DNA of 64,000 nucleotides, from assembly GCA_037039925.1 (NCBI GenBank), contig JAXRKP010000012.1:250001-314000 (forward strand). Direction: 5' to 3'. Below, in pieces: positions 11,240 to 21,339 of this stretch. Below the pieces are notes generated by a model, which was given only the letters and a program-made list of their open reading frames with translations, had not been told where the DNA came from and did no database searches. Made by a program: the position numbers and the translations under genes. Position 1 is the stretch's first letter. The number at the start of each line of letters is the position of its first letter. This stretch comes from Doris montereyensis (lineage: Eukaryota > Mollusca > Gastropoda > Nudibranchia > Dorididae).

Positions 11240-11770
11240 ATGCATACACCCCATAAAACTCCGACAGTCATTTCTTATTGTTATGTTGGAGAAGGTGGTG
11301 AGGGGGGGGGGTGTATACAAGACCATGAAAAATAGCACCTAACAGGCTCCTAATTACATGCTCCCGTGATCGGCACCCATCGACAGGTCATGTCTTGGGG
11401 GGACAGAACAGCTAACAACTGCGAACCGTGCCAACACGTTAGAGCCTACATTAGTCACTGTAGCACTCCTCCGTCCCTGCAAGCAACACTGGAGTTTGGT
11501 CAACAAGGTTTCCCCATGCCGTGCTAATCCAATCACGAGTATTGACACTGTGTCATGTCTATATTTGTAACAGCAGCTGACTGTCCCTTCCCTTCCTCTG
11601 GCAGAAATCAACGCACCGGCCACGGTTGCTTCGTTAGTAGAGCGTGCACAGATGGTATCAATAGAATGCCAATCTGGATACACCTGCTGGTCCACGTCAC
11701 GCCTGTCGTGTGCACAACACCGAGTTGGCCCCTTATTTCGAAATACATCGATAACGTAGCTGTAATAGTT
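11240..11770. other. Unannotated spacer
   Basis: Non-repetitive within this window. A minus-strand open frame of 113 codons (11354-11695) has no family I recognise. A tRNA-like GGTTGCTTCGTTAGTAGAGC at 11623 suggests old repeat material. Confidence 0.4.
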
Positions 11771-11774
11771 GGCT

Positions 11775-12000
11775 TATTCCCCCTGTCCAGGTAGGTGGAT
11801 GGACACCTAGTCCCACCTAGTCCAGGAGGTGGATGGATTCCCAGGTAGGTGGATGGACACCTAGTCCAGGTAGGTGGATGGACACCTAGTCCCATCCGGG
11901 ACGGACGATAAGAAGGCCCCGTGTATACAGACCGCAGTTACATTAAATGTGCACGTTAAAAGTCATTTGGCTGTTTATAGGGCAGCCTGCAAAAAAATTA
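11775..12000 (-). repeat. DR-2 dispersed repeat, minus copy with internal tandem duplication
   Basis: On the minus strand it keeps the DR-2 order: AACGTGCAC, a GTCCGTCCCG segment, then GGGACTAGGTGTCCATCCAC and CTACCTGGAC. The GGTGTCCATCCACCTACCTG segment is repeated about four times at 11790-11890. Confidence 0.7.
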
Positions 12001-12240
12001 AAAACCCCACAAAAATAGAAAAAAAAACCCCGAGATCACCTTACTTGTGGATGTGGATAAATCAAACCAAATCAAAGTCGCCTACGAAAGAATGTGCCGT
12101 GTGGGTTTTCTTGTTGTTTTTCTTTGTTGTTTCTGGGGTTTTTTTGTGTGTGTGTGTGTGTTTGTTTGAGTTGTTTTTTTTTTGGTTTTTTTTGGGGGGG
12201 GGGGGTGTTATTATAGATCTTGGTTTTTGATGGTTAGCGG
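12000..12240. other. Low-complexity A-, T- and G-rich stretch
   Basis: Runs of A, then T, a (TG)n tract at 12145-12163, then T and G homopolymers near 12176-12206. Confidence 0.6.
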
Positions 12241-12365
12241 GTCCTACTGCTAAGTAGGTCCTAAGATTTCCTTTACCAGTCGAGTCTTTCTTCTTTCCTT
12301 TTTCACTCTTTCACGACATGTATTTTCCTCTTACTGTTTTCTCCGAATTCACCATGCGACTGTTA
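12240..12365 (-). repeat. DR-1 copy, minus
   Basis: Reverse-complement DR-1: AAGTAGGTCCTAAGATTTCC, TTCTTTCCTTTTTCACTCTT, CCTCTTACTGTTTTCTCCGA and ATTCACCATGCGA. Confidence 0.65.
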
Positions 12366-12371
12366 GCAAAA

Positions 12372-12442
12372 CACCAAGATAACGAGACATAAAATCATGT
12401 CAAAAATGAAAAAAGCAGTAGAACCTACCAGCATCTCCCATG
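12372..12442 (+). repeat. DR-1 copy, plus, truncated
   Basis: CACCAAGATAACGAGACATA followed by CAGTAGAACCTACCAGCATC. Together with the preceding minus copy it forms a tail-to-head inverted pair. The 53-bp array starts about 45 bp downstream. Confidence 0.55.
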
Positions 12443-12484
12443 GAACACAGCAGTTAGAACAGTAAAACACTGTATCAAGAGATT

Positions 12485-14305
12485 AACGAGCAGCTCTTTC
12501 CTGAGTTGCTTTGTTCTGTCTAGACTGTGCACCTACCACAGCTCTTTCATGAGTTGGCTTGTTCTGTCTAGACTATGCAACTCTAAACACAGCTCTTTCC
12601 TGAGTTGGCTTTTTGTCTAGACTGTGCACCCCGACAAACACAGCTCTTTCATGAGTTGCTTTGTTCTGTCTAGACTGTGCACCCATAGGAACACAGCTCT
12701 TTCCTGAGTTGGCTTGTATTGTCTAGACTGTGCAACCCTATGAACACAGCTCTTTCCTGAGTTGGCTTGTTTGTCTAGACTGTGGACCCCTACAAACACA
12801 GCTCTTTCATGAGTTGGCTTATTTCTGTCTAGACTGTGCACCTCTACAAACACAGCTCTTTCATGAGTTGGCTTTGTTCTGTCTAGACTGTGCACCTCTA
12901 CGAACACAGCTCTTTCCTGAGTTGGCTTGTATTGTCTAGACTGTTGCACCTCTGTGCACGAACACAGCTCTTTCATGAGTTGGCTTGTTCTGTCTAGACT
13001 GTGCACAGCTCTTTCTACTTGTTCTGTCTAGAACCCAGCTCTTTCCTGAGTTGGCTTGTTTGTCTAGACTGTGCACCTCTACAAACACAGCTCTTTCATG
13101 AGTTGGCTTGTTTTGTCTAGACTGTGCACCCCTATGAACACAGCTCTTTCCTGAGTTGGCTTGTTCTGTCAGACTGTGCACCTCATGACAAACACAGCTC
13201 TTTTCATGAGTTGGCTTGTTCTGTCTAGACTGTGCACCTGTTCTCTTTCCTGAGTTGGCTTGTTCTGTCTAGACTGTGCACCTCTACGAACACAGCTCTT
13301 TCATGAGTTGGCTTGTTCTGTCTAGACTGTGCACCCCTACGAACACAGCTCTTTCCTGAGTTGGCTTGTTCTGTCTAGACTGTGCACCTCTACGAACACA
13401 GCTCTTTCCTGAGTTGGCTTGTTTTGTCTAGACTGTGCACCTCTACGAACACAGCTCTTTCCTGAGTTGGCTTGTTCTGTCTAGACTGTGCACCTCTACG
13501 AACACAGCTCTTTCCTGAGTTGGCTTGTTTTGTCTAGACTGTGCACCTGTCTACGAACACAGCTCTTTCCTGAGTTGGCTTGTTTTGTCTAGACTGTGCA
13601 CCTCTACAAACACAGCTCTTTCATGAGTTGGCTTGTTCTGTCTAGACTGTGCACCTCTACGAACACAGCTCTTTCCTGAGTTGGCTTGTTTGTCTAGACT
13701 GTGCACCTCTATGAACACAGCTCTTTCCTGAGTTGGCTTGTTCTGTCTAGACTGTGCACCTCTACGAACACAGCTCTTTCCTGAGTTGGCTTGTTCTGTC
13801 TAGACTGTGCACCTCTACGAACACAGCTCTTTCCTGAGTTGGCTTGTTCTGTCTAGACTGTGCACCTCGACAAACACAGCTCTTTCATGAGTTGGCTTGT
13901 TCTGTCTAGACTGTGCACCTCTACGAACACAGCTCTTTCCCGGAGTTGGCTTGTTCTGTCTAGACTGTGCACCTCTACGAACACAGCTCTTTCCTGAGTT
14001 GGCTTGTTCTGTCTAGACTGTGCACCTCTACGAACACAGCTCTTTCCTGAGTTGGCTTTGTTCTGTCTAGACTGTGCACCTCTACGAACACAGCTCTTTC
14101 CTGAGTTGGCTTGTCTCTGCTCTTTCCTGAGACTGTGCACCCCTACGAACACAGCTCTTTCCTGAGTTGGCTTGTTTTGTCTAGACTGTGCACCTCTACG
14201 AACACAGCTCTTTCCTGGAGTTGGCTTGTTTTGTCTAGACTGTGCACCTCTACGAACACAGCTCTTTCCTGAGTTGGCTTGTTTTGTCTAGACTGTGCAC
14301 TCTAC
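12485..14305. repeat. Minisatellite MS-5 (53 bp unit)
   Basis: About 34 copies of CACAGCTCTTTCCTGAGTTG, GCTTGTTCTGTCTAGACTGT and GCACCTCTACGAA. Each unit carries the palindrome GTCTAGAC. Units near both ends are divergent or shortened (13000-13040, 14110-14130), while 13260-14090 is nearly uniform, as expected for an array growing from its middle. Confidence 0.95.
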
Positions 14306-14379
14306 GACGAATGTGCGCTGTGCCTCCGTTATCTCAGTTTGAAAGACAGACATAAATAATATGTTAGTTTCATCGTAAT

Positions 14380-14690
14380 GTAGTCCGTCCACCATATGCG
14401 GCGATCTACCTCTAGCGCGCACGACAGGCGTAAAAGAATGAACAAGTAAAGAGGTAGGACCTATAAGCTGCGCCCACCAAACCGCCCGTTTCATTACGAG
14501 CGGCGATTTATTTGTCTGTTGTTTTTTATTGAATTTATTCCGTCCACAATGTAAAACAAAAATGTCAGGGGTAAATAAAGAGGAATCGGCGAGATGAAAG
14601 ATTTTTCTTATAATATAAGTGAATGAGGTTGTAAAGAGAAGAAGTAGGATAATGGCGAACACCGCCAAACACCCGAACGAGTGTGGATCT
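14380..14690 (+). repeat. DR-1, two successive copies
   Basis: Copy one has AGTCCGTCCACCATATGCGG, GGTAGGACCTATAAGCTG and CGCCCACCAAACC. Copy two, from about 14535, has CGTCCACAATG, GGAATCGGCGAGATGAAAGA and GAAGTAGGATAATGGCGAAC. Confidence 0.75.
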
Positions 14691-14694
14691 CCAG

Positions 14695-15750
14695 GCACGC
14701 GAGAAAAGAACGATAGTAAAAAGTGGTGAGTAGATTTGAACAATTGAAATGACCGGAACTAATCTGAGATGAAGAAGAAGAAAACAAGAGGAAGAAAAAA
14801 GAAAAGAAAAGGGGGGTTACATTTTGATTTTGTAGTATGAAACATTTTAAATATTAAAGCATAATTCGGAGAATTTTCGCAATTAGCTATATATCAATGT
14901 GGTCTGTTCCCCCAAGTATGATCGGGGCTTAGTTGAATCTTCTCAGCTATTACGAAAAACAGCGTAGTAAATCCTTACACGTAGCCTTACATAAATTGTC
15001 ATGATCCAATAAATATTGCAATGTGCATAGTATCGTTCTCTCAAAGCGATGAGTTCCTTTGATCTTTTCCGCTTTCTCTGTTTTCAAATTAACAACCCCC
15101 AAACAGGAAACACGTGTTATCTTTAGATCTGCCACCCCCCCCCCACCCCCGTTGTGTCGGTGTAGTTGATTTGAATTGTAAACAAAGAAACAATATGTGG
15201 TGTGTTGCAGTGGTGTAGCGTCATGGCCTACTGACTTTGGCTTTGCTATACATGTGTGTAATACATTTAAATGCATTTGTTGCTTTCACCTAAAATAACG
15301 CCATCTATAGAAGTCAATTTCACTTCATATCAGCAACGTGTTCAGTCGATAACTTGTGTTATTTTACATCATGTCACGTTCAAATTTTGTCACGTTCTTA
15401 AAAAAGATCATGGCGCAATATCCTTTTATTTGGTTTTTTTTTAATTTGTTTGAGGTCGAACCAAAATACATTTTCTTCATATCATTTGCAAAAAAAATAA
15501 ATGATTATAACGCCTCTTATTGTACATGGTTTTCAGCTTAAGTTTTTTCTTCTCCTCCATATCGATCTTACAAACAAATTCATACTTTCTTTTAAAGGCA
15601 ACATAAAGAATCATCTTCTTTGTCTTCATTATGGTTTTCGTCAGATTCAGATTAATCTGCTGTTAATCTCCTGTAAGTAACACATTTGTTAACACTAAAC
15701 GAAATTAAGAATTAAAGACGATAAAGAGGAAACAACTTTTTTTGTAAATG
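14695..15750. other. Unannotated AT-rich spacer
   Basis: About 1 kb with poly-A/poly-T runs and a poly-C tract at 15136-15150. No frame longer than about 110 codons and none that I recognise. Confidence 0.5.
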
Positions 15751-15885
15751 AAATTTACCCGTCTATATGCAGTGATCTCAGAGTGAATTCAGAGGAAACA
15801 GCAAGATGGAAGATTTAAGAGAAAGAGTGAAACTCAGTGAAAGGAAAGAAGAAGGACCTACCATGAGCGCACCTCCCCCGAAAGA
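15750..15885 (+). repeat. DR-1 copy
   Basis: TACCCGTCTATATGCAGTGA, GAGGAAACAGCAAGATGGAA and AGAAGGACCTACCATGAGCG are clear. Confidence 0.8.
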
Positions 15886-15954
15886 CAAACGTTCAGAACA
15901 ACTGTATATAAGCTAACAGTGTACTAGGGAGAAAGACTTGTTTGTTTGATTCAT

Positions 15955-16275
15955 TGAAATTTACTCAGTCCACTATAATATGCAGCGGTCTTAGTCTTAG
16001 GGTGAATTAAAGGAAAGAGGTGAATTAAGACTATCAGGGGAAAGAGAAAGGGAAGAAGTGAATTAAGACTATCAAGGGGAAAAAAGCGAGGGAAGAAGTG
16101 AATTAAGACTATCAAGGGGAAAGAGCGAGGAAGAAGTGAATTAAGACTATCAGGGGAAAGAGAAAGGGAAGAAGTGAATTAAGACTATCAAGGGGAAAGA
16201 GCGAGGGAAGAAGTGAATTAAGACTATCAGGGGGAAAGAGTAAGGAAAGAAGTAGAACCTACCAGCATCGCACGC
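15955..16275 (+). repeat. DR-1 copy with internal 39-bp tandem array
   Basis: It starts with CAGTCCACTATAATATGCAG and ends with GAAGTAGAACCTACCAGCAT. Between them about six units of TGAATTAAGACTATCAGGGG plus AAAGAGAAAGGGAAGAAG replace the normal centre. The array is therefore an expansion inside DR-1. Confidence 0.8.
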
Positions 16276-16650
16276 GTGCATTGAAAGAAAGAGGCACAGA
16301 AGCATAAGAAAACATATTACCAGGGAGAAAGACAAACAGGTGCGAAACCTGAAACGGAGACTGAAAACACTCCTACGCACCCCACCCCTCCTTTCCTCCT
16401 AAATAACCCAAGACGCCAAAAACCAAAACAAACGACACGGACCAGGATAACACATCGGGGTGAAAGGAAAACAGACGTGCTGTGTACAGACACAGACACG
16501 CGCCTGGTATGTAATAACACACCAAGACGCCAGAGATGAGAAATGGGAAAAATTCCGGAGGCAGGGAGGGAAGACATTAAGGGGAAAAAGGATCCACAGA
16601 ACTGGAAATCGATAAAACGTCGCAACAGGGGGTTTATGCTTGCTTCACTG
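16276..16650. other. Unannotated spacer
   Basis: Mixed-composition sequence between DR-1 copies. Open frames on both strands are short and unrecognised. Confidence 0.4.
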
Positions 16651-17040
16651 GAGTTTCCCGCGTCCACCATGCGCGGTGATCCGTGGGTGAATAAAAAGGG
16701 AGATAGCAGGATGAAAGACATAATGTATACAAGTGAGTGAGAGAAGAGACATAGGACCTACCAGTAACACCTGCTAATCCACTCACATCATAACTATAAT
16801 GCGGTTGGCTCACGCTCAATCACGGAGAACAAGATGAAGGACATGTCAAAGAGGGAACGGAAAGACGTAGGAGCTACCAGTATCCCCTGCTGTAATCACT
16901 CACACGATAAGAGTGGATCTCAGGGTGAACTAATAGGAAACAACAAGATTACAGACAGACATAACGTGATGTAATAGGGTGCAATGACAGTATCTGATAT
17001 TGCCTACCTGCACCACCCGCCAACTATCCATCGCGATATA
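16650..17040 (+). repeat. DR-1, three copies head to tail
   Basis: Copy one (about 16655) has CGTCCACCATGCGCGGTGAT and GGACCTACCAGTAACACC. Copy two (about 16797) has GCGGTTGGCTCACG, AACAAGATGAAGGACATG and GTAGGAGCTACCAGTATC. Copy three (about 16912) has GTGGATCTCAGGGTGAACTA and CTACCTGCACCACCCGCCAA. The spacing is about 120-130 bp, so the repeat itself can sit in tandem. Confidence 0.75.
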
Positions 17041-17134
17041 AGGGGGAACAGGTCAAACAGGTAGGAGTTTTCTCAATACAATTTTGCAGCGGTTATTTTT
17101 GTTTGATTTTATTTTACCCACTTTCACAATTATG

Positions 17135-17300
17135 GTAATCTCGGGGCTTTTTGGTAAGAGTCTTAATTTTGTTTACACTTCCCTGTAAACGGCCAAGGGA
17201 TCTTTAACGTGCACAGAATGTTGTGATCTGCACATGGGACCTCCTTTTTACCGTCCGTCTCCCATGGGACTAGGTGTCGACCTACCTACCCAGACAAGGG
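17135..17300 (+). repeat. DR-2 dispersed repeat, plus copy
   Basis: TTTAACGTGCACAGAATGTT, GTGATCTGCACATGGGACCT, CCGTCTCCCATGGGACTAGG and TGTCGACCTACCTACCCAGA are in order. It runs directly into the MS-6 array, whose unit continues the DR-2 sequence. Confidence 0.8.
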
Positions 17301-18310
17301 GGATGTAAGTTTTACTTTTAAAAAACCTACCTGGACAAGGAAGGGGGGGGTAGGTTTTACTTTAAAAAAACCTACCCAGACAAGGAGGGGGTTTTATGAC
17401 AAGGAGGGGATGGGTAGGTTTTACTTTAAAAAAACCTACCCAGACAAGGAGGAGGGTAGGTTTACTTTAAAAAACCTACCCAGACAAGGAGGGGGAGGGG
17501 TAGGTTTTAAAACAACCTACCCAGACAAGGAGGGGGATGGGTAGGTTTTACTTTAAAAAAACCTACCCAGACAAGGAGGGGGGGGTAGGTTTTACTTAAA
17601 AAAACCCTACCCAGACAAGGAGGGGGGGGGGAGGGGTAGGTTTTACTTTAAAAAAACCTACCCAGACAAGGAGGGGGAGGGTAGGTTTTACTTTTAAAAA
17701 ACCTACCCAGACAAAGAGGGGGAGGGACAAGTAGGTTTTACTTTCAAAAACCTACCCAGACAAGGGGAGGGGGAGGGGTAGGTTTCACTTTCAAAAAACC
17801 TACCCAGACAAGGAGGGAGGGGTAGGTTTTACTTTCAAAAAACCTACCCAGACAAGGAGGAGGGGTAGGTTTTACTTTCAAAAACCTACCCAGACAAAGA
17901 GGAGGAGGGTAGGTTTCACTTTCAAAAACCTACCCAGACAAAGAGGAGGGTAGGTTTTACTTTCAAAAAAACTACCCAGACAAGGAGGAGGGGGGTAGGT
18001 TTTACTTTCAAAAAACCTACCCAGACAAGGAGGAGGGGTAGGTTTTACTTTAAAAAACCTACCCAGACAAGGAGGGGGGGGGGTAGGTTTTACTTTCAAA
18101 AAACCTACTGCGGACAAGGAGGAGGGGGTAGGTTTTACTTTAAAAAAACCTATTCAACCTGACAAGAGGCTCGTTTTACTTTAAAAAACCTCTTGGACAG
18201 GAGGAGAAGGTTTTAATCTTGCCTCTGGAATTTTACTTTAAAACCTACCCAGACAAGAAGGGTAGATTTTACAAAAAAAACCTGCCCAAGGGATGATGTA
18301 TAATATTAAA
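17285..18310. repeat. Minisatellite MS-6 (about 42 bp, hairpin-forming unit)
   Basis: About 23 copies of ACCTACCCAGACAAGGAGGG plus GGTAGGTTTTACTTTAAAAA. Each unit contains GTAGGTTTT and its complement AAAACCTAC around a 4-8 nt centre, so single strands could fold into a hairpin per unit. G-run length varies from 3 to 11. The unit matches the DR-2 segment at 47330-47370. Confidence 0.95.
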
Positions 18311-18490
18311 AAGTCGTGAAAAGGAGGGGGTAGGTTTTATGGATTAGAAACCTGCCGACTGATCAGGCTCGTACTCTTGAGAGGCCTACATCTTGCCTCT
18401 GGAATCCGACGGATTTGGAAAGGATGATGATAATATTAAACAGTCGTGATACAGTATATGGATTAGAAACAGTGCCACTGATCAAAAAGC
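18285..18490. repeat. Patchwork duplication at the MS-6 edge
   Basis: The segment ATGATGATAATATTAAACAG at about 18424, followed by TATGGATTAGAAACAGTGCC, has a partner at 18291-18350. In the partner the centre is replaced by array sequence (AGGAGGGGGTAGGTTTTATG). CTTGCCTCTGGAAT is likewise present twice (18218 and 18392). Confidence 0.65.
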
Positions 18491-18523
18491 TGAAAATGGA
18501 TTTGGACGTAAGTGGCAGTGGCA

Positions 18524-18890
18524 GATGCGTAAATGTATTTGCTGGACTCTTGGACTAACAAGGAAAGACAAAGAAAGAAATGAGAATAACCGCAAACACC
18601 TAGGGATGAAATCAATAACATGGAAAACACGTGTAATAAGTATATATATAGACTGCGATGGTTTGCATACGTGACAAGAAGGGATGAGAAGTACGTCGGT
18701 AAAACAGCACTAGACAAAAAGAAAACAGAAATACCAAAGCGAAGATGGATGGATTGCATATCATATATATATATTATGCAGATATGAGAGAAATCGGAGT
18801 CAACGAGATTGAAGCAATGGACTGAAATATAACGAGGAGTAATATCACTCATGGCAACCCTGCAAACAGTGGGACAAGCCTGGTGATGAG
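18524..18890 (+). mobile_element. LINE retrotransposon fragment (C-terminal end of reverse transcriptase ORF)
   Basis: Conceptual translation gives CWTLGLTRKDKERNE from about 18539, then GMKSITWKTR, RLRWFAYVTRRDEKYVG and PKRRWMDC. It ends with ADMREIGVNEIEAMD at about 18820. This order is typical of the region after the reverse transcriptase domain in many animal LINE ORFs (the RLRWFGHV..R, GRPKRRW.DC pattern). The reading is interrupted by two TATATATA-type insertions (near 18640 and 18765) and by frameshifts, so it is dead. The RT catalytic core is absent. Confidence 0.75.
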
Positions 18891-18978
18891 ACTGCCAGAT
18901 TTGGGACCGTGAGATTCAGGGTTGAATCCTGATGGCAATGCAACATCCCCCGCTGCGTTCCTTGGGAAATGGTGCATG

Positions 18979-18981
<3 letters not shown>

Positions 18982-19072
<91 letters not shown>
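18982..19072. repeat. (AT)n microsatellite
   Basis: About 45 uninterrupted AT dinucleotides downstream of the LINE fragment. Confidence 0.98.
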
Positions 19073-19077
<5 letters not shown>

Positions 19078-19149
19078 CTTCTCTCAACCCACGGTGAAAA
19101 TGGGTATCAACGTTAGATATGGAGTAGGGGTGGGATATCTACGACATGC

Positions 19150-19265
19150 ACTAAATGTGGTGACCTCATGACAACTGTACAAGAAGCAATAGTTTAAAAC
19201 CCAGAAGTAAAAGAATCGAATGAATGAAAGGTAGACCATCTACTAGTAACTTCCGCTAATCACGT
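19150..19265 (+). repeat. DR-1 copy, degenerate
   Basis: AATGTGGTGACCTCATGACA, GAATGAATGAAAGGTAGACC and ATCTACTAGTAACTTCCGCT keep DR-1 order. Confidence 0.5.
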
Positions 19266-19317
19266 GACAAAGTGACACATTGAGGCTTTTATTTACCCAC
19301 ATCCACAACTAAGATGA

Positions 19318-19605
19318 TCTCGGAGTTGTTGACAGGAGTGCAAAAAGTTTGCTCGGATTGCCCTGAAAACAGCAAAGGAATAGTTTAACGTGCACAGTGT
19401 TGTGATGTATGCACGACCTCCCTTTTATTGTCCACCTCCGACGGCACTGGGTGTCGACCAACCTACCTGGACCGGGTGGGGGGGGGGGGGGAGGTTTCAC
19501 TGGAAAAAAAGAACAAAAACAAAAACAAACTCGAGAAACCGTTTTAACCTGTCGGACACGAACCCTTGAACTTTTGGTTGAGCCACCCAAATAACACCCA
19601 TCACC
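19318..19605 (+). repeat. DR-2 dispersed repeat, longest copy
   Basis: AGTTTAACGTGCACAGTGTT, CTGGGTGTCGACCAACCTAC, a G-run, GGTTTCACTGGAAAAAA, then CGAACCCTTGAACTTTTGGT. The last block has a B-box-like TCGAACCC core, so DR-2 may be tRNA-derived at its 3' end. Confidence 0.75.
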
Positions 19606-19724
19606 GCTGTTATCAAAGTCAGTTCAATTTATTACTAAACAAGACTCCATTTACTGGAAGGCAGTTCTTTGACTAGAGCAACCTACATGGTATTCGGATA
19701 TTTGTACACATTATTAAAATCACC

Positions 19725-19825
19725 TTGTCCACCCTGTACAGACGTTAGACAGTATGAAATCTAGTTTATTTTTTTTAATTCACGGAATGAAGTAGGCCCT
19801 ACCAACACCTCCCATGCATCACCAA
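19725..19825 (+). repeat. DR-1 copy, degenerate
   Basis: TTGTCCACCCTGTACAGACG and GAAGTAGGCCCTACCAACAC with CTCCCATGCATCACC. The 78-bp array begins about 20 bp downstream. Confidence 0.55.
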
Positions 19826-19844
19826 CCTAGGGTCAGGATACGGA

Positions 19845-20275
19845 ATGCAACCTAAATTGGGTTAGCTAGGAAACATGGCGTATAGAGTGATGATGAGTAC
19901 GGAATGCAACCGGAACCCAAACAGTTAGCTAGCAGACAAAGAACATGGCGTATAGAGTGATGATGAGTACGGAATGCAACCGGAACCCAAATTGTGCGAC
20001 AGTTAGCTAGCAGACAAAGAACATGGCGTATAGAGTGATGGTGAGTACGGAATGCAACCGGAACCCAGATTGTGCGACAGTTAGCTAGCAGGCAAAGAAC
20101 ATGGCGTATAGAGAGTGATGATGAGTACGGAATGCAATCGGAACCCAGATTGTGCGACAGTTAGCTAGCAGACAAAAAAACATGGCTTAAAGAGTGATGA
20201 TGAGTACGGAATTCAACCAGAACCAAATTGTGCGACAGTTAGCTAGCAGACAAAGAACATGGCTTATGGATGATG
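19845..20275. repeat. Minisatellite MS-7 (78 bp unit)
   Basis: About six copies of ATGGCGTATAGAGTGATGAT, GAGTACGGAATGCAACCGGA, ACCCAAATTGTGCGACAGTT and AGCTAGCAGACAAAGAAC. The first unit lacks the TGTGCGACAG segment. Confidence 0.9.
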
Positions 20276-20746
20276 ATGATGGTGATGATGATGACGATGT
20301 CTGTCCGTACCCGTTGTGATCTAAGCGTGGGAAAAACCATAAAGAACGAGCAATAAATAAAGAAGCCAGGGTTGACCTTTTCTGAGGACGGAAAGGTCAT
20401 GTCAAAAGAGCGCCGAGCCGGGTGTTCAAATGTCATCAGACAACATTATTATACAAACACTCGTAAGGACAGACAGCCCTCTTTCTTTTTAACCTCTTTC
20501 CTAGGCCCTCACATACCCATATATCGTAACACACCCCACTTTGACATACTTCATGAAAGTTATGGGACAGTTAGATTGTTATTTCTAGTCAACACATTGA
20601 TGCTAGACTCTATTGAACGCAAACCAAAATTCAATCGCGTCCATTCCCGGTTTGGGAATTTCCTCTCAGATTTGAAAGACATTGCAGAACGTTTTCTTAA
20701 GTTGGTAAGATATTCAGATCTAATCATCAAAACTGCATTTGTGTAG
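20276..20746. other. Unrecognised open frame region
   Basis: A plus-strand frame of 124 codons (20372-20746) reads through varied, non-repetitive sequence. Segments such as FNRVHSRFGNFLSDLKDIAE look protein-like, but I cannot assign a family. It ends in the first unit of MS-8. It could be a fragment of a mobile-element ORF or chance. Confidence 0.25.
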
Positions 20747-21335
20747 AAATAAAAGATGTTAAGGTCTAACCACTAAAACTACATTTGTGTAGAAATAAAA
20801 GATGTTAGGTCTAACCACTAAAACTACATTTGTGTAGAAATAAAAAATGTTCAGGTCTAACCACTAAAACTACATTTGTGTAGAAATAAAAAATGTTCAG
20901 GTCTAACCACTAAAACTACATTTGTGTAGAAATAAAAGATGTTCAGGTCTAATCACTAAAACTACAATTGTGTAGAAATAAAAATGTTCAAAACTACATT
21001 TGTGTAGAAATAAAAGATGTTAAGGTCTAACCACTAAAACTACATTTGTGTAGAAGTAAAAGATGTTTATGTCTAATCACCAAAACTAAATGTGTAGAAA
21101 TAAAAGATGTTTAAAAGATGTCTAAATCACCAAAACTACATTTGTGTAGAAATAAAAGATGTTAAGGTCTAACCACTAAAACTACATTTGTGTAGAAGTA
21201 AAAGATGTTTAGGTCTAATCACCTACATTTGTGTAGAAATAAAAGATGTTCACCAAAACTAACCACTTTTTGTGTAGAAGTAAAAGATGTTTAGGTCTAA
21301 TCACAAAACTTTATTGTGTAGAAGTAAAAGAAAAC
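20739..21335. repeat. Minisatellite MS-8 (about 46 bp unit)
   Basis: About 13 copies of AGGTCTAACCACTAAAACTA, CATTTGTGTAGAAATAAAAG and ATGTT. Units after 21060 are increasingly truncated and rearranged. Confidence 0.92.
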
Positions 21336-21339
21336 ATTC

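Noticed and set aside
8421..11335. Plus-strand open frames of up to 942 codons
   Set aside because: Same explanation for the 26-bp and 50-bp units; overlapping frames share the same SVCLSLP pattern, so no frame is favoured.
20372..20746. 124-codon non-repetitive frame as a host gene
   Set aside because: No recognisable domain, no splice context, and its end runs into a minisatellite unit. Kept only as an unassigned region.
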